Shown: piece after piece, positions 6,197 to 9,020 of the stretch | How the letters are laid out: each line of letters opens with the position of its first letter | How positions within the stretch are numbered: the stretch's first letter is position 1 | Source: Pseudomonadota bacterium | GTDB lineage: Bacteria; Myxococcota; Bradymonadia; UBA4248 | Direction: 5' to 3' | Length of the DNA stretch: 9,020 nt | Assembly: GCA_017613855.1 (NCBI GenBank) | Contig: JAGACY010000462.1 | Coordinates: forward strand, 1-9,020 | Position numbers and translations under genes: made by a program | The notes under the pieces: generated by a model | What the model was told of the DNA's origin: nothing | Databases searched by the model: none | What the model saw: the letters and a program-made list of their open reading frames with translations, nothing else

Positions 6197-6233
6197 TCGT
6201 TGGCATCATTATGTTAGGAGGTGATGCCAATGA
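6197..6233 (+). promoter_or_regulatory. Hairpin enclosing the comEC Shine-Dalgarno and start codon
   Basis: TTGGCATCA (6200-6208) is exactly complementary to TGATGCCAA (6222-6230). The stem extends outward by a G-U and two Watson-Crick pairs to 6197/6233, twelve pairs in all. The 13-base loop (6209-6221) contains AGGAGG (6216-6221), while the AUG (6230-6232) is wholly paired in the stem. The sequence AGGAGGTGAT (6216-6225) is a ten-base perfect complement to the 3' end of 16S rRNA and selects ATG 6230, 8 bases after AGGAGG, over the in-frame GTG 6221 and ATG 6224. A strong ribosome site held in a stable hairpin suggests translational control of comEC. Confidence 0.55.
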
Positions 6234-8749
6234 AGGTTACACAAATTGCATTTGGAATTGAAAAAAAATGGTCGCACAGGCACCGGGATGCCCGACTCAT
6301 CCCTTGGCACTGGTGTTTATGTGCACTCATTCTTGGCATTATCTGCGGCGATCGTACCGGCATTTCGGTTGGCGTGCCACTGCATATCATTTATATTTTA
6401 ATCCTATTCTTATATCTCTTTGTATTATTTATATTGAATCGTCACAACGAAAAGACGCGCAATCACGGGTATTGCAGCATACGCTGGTTGTTGGTATGGA
6501 TGTGTTTGTGGTTTGCATTTGGATACTATCAGGGAAGTCCGCGTTCAGTGCAGTACCCGCCGGAAAACACGATTTGTGTTTTTAAAGGCACTGTGGAAAG
6601 TGTACCGCCGGGCGTGACACAGATTCAGGCCATGATCACCGAATGGAGATGTGGTGGTATCACTCAAACCGGATCACTTCGCGCTCGCATGTCACTCTCC
6701 CAAGAAGCATTGGATCCTGAGACGAGCGAAATCCACCGTGGCACAACATTTCGTACTCATGGCCAATGGATACGCTACGAATCCCCCGATGTCCCGGGAA
6801 CCTTTGATGCACGCAGATGGGCAAAATACCGCAGAATTGCAGGCCGCATTAAACGCCCGAATTTACATTCCGAAATGAATAGTTTTGAAATTCTGTCAAA
6901 TCCAGGATCCCTGCGGCAAAACCTGGAGACAGGAAGACGCATTGCATACAAAAAACTCTCGGAAATCAGCCCAGAAGGCATTGTACCCGCGCTCGTGCTG
7001 GGGACGACCCGCGATATCGAATCTTCGACCAGAACGACATTTGGGAGACTTGGAATTGCACATGTGCTTGCCGTCAGTGGACTGCACTTTGGTATTATTG
7101 CTGCAGTATTCCATATAATTTTTCGATTCATTGTAGGGTTTTCGCCATATATCATGCGTCGATATGGACGCAACAAAGCAGCGTTGGCATTGTCGATTCC
7201 GGCACTTGCAACCTATTTGTTTTTTGTAGGTGTTCCCATAAGTGCCCAGCGTGCTTTGCTGATGACAGCCATCTATTGCCTCGCACGGCTTCTGGCTGTG
7301 CATTCCGAAAGAAAGCGCTCTCTTGCACTCGCGGGAATCATTCTCTTGGCGATAGAGCCCTACGCCGTCTTTGAAATTAGTTATCAATTATCCATGAGTG
7401 CCGTATTGGGGATTTTATGTGGGCTTGATATCTATGAACGGGATATCAAACTGCATATTGAAGAACAGTTTTGGCCGCAATGGGTAAAAACCAGCCTCTC
7501 ATGGCTAATCAACATGCTCATCATGAGCCTCAGTACAGCACTGACAACCGCGCCATTTGTCATCTATCATTTTGGACAATTGCCCATACTGGGCATATTG
7601 ACCAATCTGATTGTCATTCCATACATTACATTTTTACTGATGCCTGCAGCCATGATCTCAGCATTTTTCGCAGTGACTGGGTTACCCGGTGTTTCTGTGT
7701 TATGTACAATTGCCGGCTTTTTAGAGAAATTGCTCGTTCAGTTTGCAAACATCGTCATAGAAAACATACCACTGACCTATGTTGAGATAACACCGCTGAG
7801 CATCTATATTATTCTATCGTCTGTTACAGCCTTTGTATTATTATATTTATTTCGCCCCAATCGCAGTCGCATCGTGTTATCGGCAGGTATATCGATCATC
7901 ATGATTTTGGCATTATTCATAAGCCAGCTCAATCCAAGACTCGGCATGCAGCCCGATGATTTAAGGATATCATTCGTTGCAATGGGACAAGCCGATGCCA
8001 CTTTAGTCGAATTTCCGGATGGGCGCGTCATGCTCGTCGATGCCGGCAGCGAACTTGGGCGCGAAGAAAATGGTACACAAACGAAACTGATTCCCTATTT
8101 AAGGTATCTCGGTATTCGAAACATTAATATATTGGCCATTACCCACAGTGACTACGATCATGTCGCTGGTTTACAGCCATTGCTCGAATATGCATCGATT
8201 GGTGAAATCTGGCACAATGGCATCGAACCTCTAAAAGAAGGAAATGACTGGCGCAAACACATACCCGAACATATACCTATCGTGGATGCGCGCAACCTAT
8301 TACCAATCGATCAGAATGATACTCAAATAGAAGTCCTGTGGCCCAATCCTAAAAGTATATCTATTTTAGAATCAGAAGATAAATACAATGCCAACGAATC
8401 TTCGCTCGTTCTATTGATAACCATGCATACATTTTCGATTTTACTGATGGGCGATGCCGGAACCGTCGTGGAGCAGGCATTGCTCGAAGATCCACGCATT
8501 GCAGGAACCACGGTAATAAAAGCAGGACACCATGGTTCCAAATCGGCCTCGTCTGCGCCATGGGTCCGGGCAGTTCAACCCAAATATGTCGTCTTTAGCA
8601 TGGGCAAAGACAACCGATATCATTTTCCCCACCTCGAAGTACAAAATAACTATCTGAATGTACAAGCCCGCATGTACCGCACAGGCGATCAGGGGACGGT
8701 GAGAATGACGACGAACGGGTATGATATTTATACAGAGGTTTGCAGATAG
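6230..8749 (+). CDS. comEC: ComEC/Rec2 family DNA-uptake channel
   Basis: 839 residues, within the usual ComEC size range. In naturally competent bacteria ComEC carries single-stranded DNA across the cytoplasmic membrane. N-terminal membrane segments (about 26-40, 50-70, 85-100) precede a soluble DUF4131/OB-like part (about 112-210, beginning 'FKGTVES'). The Competence core follows, with the signature 'LGIAHVLAVSGLHFG' (274-288), then 'PISAQRALLM' (336-345), 'YQLSMSAVLGI' (385-395) and several more membrane segments to about 565. The C-terminal metallo-beta-lactamase domain (about 577-839) has 'MLVDAGS' (601-607), the metal motif 'THSDYDH' (638-644), 'LLMGDAG' (738-744), 'AGHHGS' (765-770) and a late His (798 or 801). 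The three-domain form with intact metal ligands argues for a working protein; that domain is proposed to degrade the non-transported strand. No comEA, comF or pilus gene is in the window. An A8 run (6261-6268) sits at codons 11-13. The start is set by AGGAGGTGAT. Confidence 0.95.
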   Translation: MKVTQIAFGIEKKWSHRHRDARLIPWHWCLCALILGIICGDRTGISVGVPLHIIYILILFLYLFVLFILNRHNEKTRNHGYCSIRWLLVWMCLWFAFGYYQGSPRSVQYPPENTICVFKGTVESVPPGVTQIQAMITEWRCGGITQTGSLRARMSLSQEALDPETSEIHRGTTFRTHGQWIRYESPDVPGTFDARRWAKYRRIAGRIKRPNLHSEMNSFEILSNPGSLRQNLETGRRIAYKKLSEISPEGIVPALVLGTTRDIESSTRTTFGRLGIAHVLAVSGLHFGIIAAVFHIIFRFIVGFSPYIMRRYGRNKAALALSIPALATYLFFVGVPISAQRALLMTAIYCLARLLAVHSERKRSLALAGIILLAIEPYAVFEISYQLSMSAVLGILCGLDIYERDIKLHIEEQFWPQWVKTSLSWLINMLIMSLSTALTTAPFVIYHFGQLPILGILTNLIVIPYITFLLMPAAMISAFFAVTGLPGVSVLCTIAGFLEKLLVQFANIVIENIPLTYVEITPLSIYIILSSVTAFVLLYLFRPNRSRIVLSAGISIIMILALFISQLNPRLGMQPDDLRISFVAMGQADATLVEFPDGRVMLVDAGSELGREENGTQTKLIPYLRYLGIRNINILAITHSDYDHVAGLQPLLEYASIGEIWHNGIEPLKEGNDWRKHIPEHIPIVDARNLLPIDQNDTQIEVLWPNPKSISILESEDKYNANESSLVLLITMHTFSILLMGDAGTVVEQALLEDPRIAGTTVIKAGHHGSKSASSAPWVRAVQPKYVVFSMGKDNRYHFPHLEVQNNYLNVQARMYRTGDQGTVRMTTNGYDIYTEVCR

Positions 8750-8760
8750 ATAATTTGAAA

Positions 8761-8804
8761 TTATTAACACTGTATTGAACCTGTGTGAATATGTTTGTTA
8801 ATAA
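8761..8804. repeat. AT-rich 9-bp inverted repeat after comEC
   Basis: TTATTAACA (8761-8769) is exactly complementary to TGTTAATAA (8796-8804) across 26 bases, with a small inner ACAC/GTGT pairing. It lies 11 bases after the comEC stop. It has no GC-rich stem or T tract, so it is not a normal terminator; it may mark the end of the adjoining GC-rich element or a protein-binding site. Confidence 0.45.
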
Positions 8805-8830
8805 AGTCCTTTGCGCCTGCGCGGCGGGCG

Positions 8831-9013
8831 GTCAAGGGTGTCGCGCGACACCCTTGACAATCCCCGCGTCGGGGGACGGCGTTCGAGAGGCGCCGATGGC
8901 GCTGACTCGAACGCCTTTCCCCCGAACCCCCTTGAACGGTGTCATAAGGTGAAAAGCCGAACGTGAAACGACATCGTGTCGTACACGTTCGGGCGGCGAC
9001 TTCGTGTCGCCGC
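8831..9013. repeat. GC-rich chain of consecutive hairpins, candidate mobile or structured element
   Basis: Almost all of this stretch can fold. 8831-8858 is a perfect 28-bp palindrome (14-base arms starting GTCAAGGGTGTCGC). CCCCG (8862-8866)/CGGGG (8870-8874) is a short hairpin, alternative to GGGGGA (8871-8876)/TCCCCC (8918-8923), which extends the stem GGCGTTCGAG (8878-8887)/CTCGAACGCC (8906-8915); inside that is GCGCC/GGCGC (8890-8894, 8898-8902). Next CCGAACGTG (8957-8965)/CACGTTCGG (8984-8992) encloses ACGACA/TGTCGT (8968-8973, 8977-8982). Immediately after comes GCGGCGAC (8993-9000)/GTCGCCGC (9006-9013). Composition is far more GC-rich than comEC, consistent with an inserted repeat. The element may continue beyond the window. 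The minus-strand frame at 8832-9017 reads through these hairpins and I do not call it a gene. Confidence 0.65.
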
Positions 9014-9020
9014 TCATTTA

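Noticed and set aside
6221..6229. GTG 6221 or ATG 6224 as comEC start
   Set aside because: AGGAGG ends at 6221, so these codons overlap or directly abut the ribosome site; ATG 6230 has the proper 8-base spacing.
6896..7387. 163-codon minus-strand frame inside comEC
   Set aside because: Antisense to the conserved Competence core of ComEC; no start context or recognisable domain.
8831..9013. CRISPR array or integron attC cassette site
   Set aside because: The hairpins differ from each other and have no repeat-spacer periodicity; the conserved attC end motifs were not found.
8832..9017. 61-codon minus-strand ORF at the right end
   Set aside because: The frame passes through back-to-back perfect hairpins, including a 28-bp palindrome, so it is better explained as a structural repeat.

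Overview
The window reads as chromosomal DNA from a Gram-negative, mid-GC bacterium. The best lineage guess is the myxobacterial/deltaproteobacterial group (Myxococcota, Bradymonadales-like). The grounds are a lipoprotein with a Cys-rich 'CVxC...C...C' spacer typical of that group, a good sigma-54 type -24/-12 promoter, and secreted hypothetical proteins of a style common there. This assignment is inference; no rRNA or marker gene is present.

There are four convincing genes, all on the + strand. (1) 4-807 is a membrane-anchored protein of unknown function with two N-terminal membrane segments, possibly truncated by the window edge. (2) 1428-1946 is a small secreted or membrane hypothetical protein behind the sigma-54-like promoter. 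(3) 2284-5976 is a 1230-residue lipoprotein with a Cys-rich spacer, VIT domain, von Willebrand A domain with an intact MIDAS, disordered linker, TPR-like helices and a C-terminal YfaP/DUF2135-like domain. (4) 6230-8749 is ComEC/Rec2, the inner-membrane DNA-uptake channel, with DUF4131, Competence and metallo-beta-lactamase domains all recognisable. They do not look like one operon: the gaps are 620, 337 and 253 bases, and each holds repeats or regulatory-looking structure.

Much of the unexplained signal is in the gaps. 808-1370 holds a GC-rich hairpin block, an extended -10 promoter, and a possible 18-codon leader ORF overlapping four alternating complementary segments (attenuator-like geometry), then the sigma-54 site. 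1947-2283 holds a three-hairpin element resembling a dispersed bacterial repeat, an AT-rich inverted repeat and a plausible promoter. 5977-6229 holds a 7-bp tandem repeat in two blocks flanked by an inverted repeat, then a 12-bp hairpin that places the comEC Shine-Dalgarno core in its loop and the start codon in its stem. 8750-9020 holds an AT-rich inverted repeat and a GC-rich run of consecutive hairpins, including a perfect 28-bp palindrome, which reaches to within a few bases of the window edge.

I see no complete new defence or mobile system. The strongest leads are the comEC start-codon hairpin, the hairpin chain at the right end, the attenuator-like leader, and the multidomain VIT/VWA lipoprotein.
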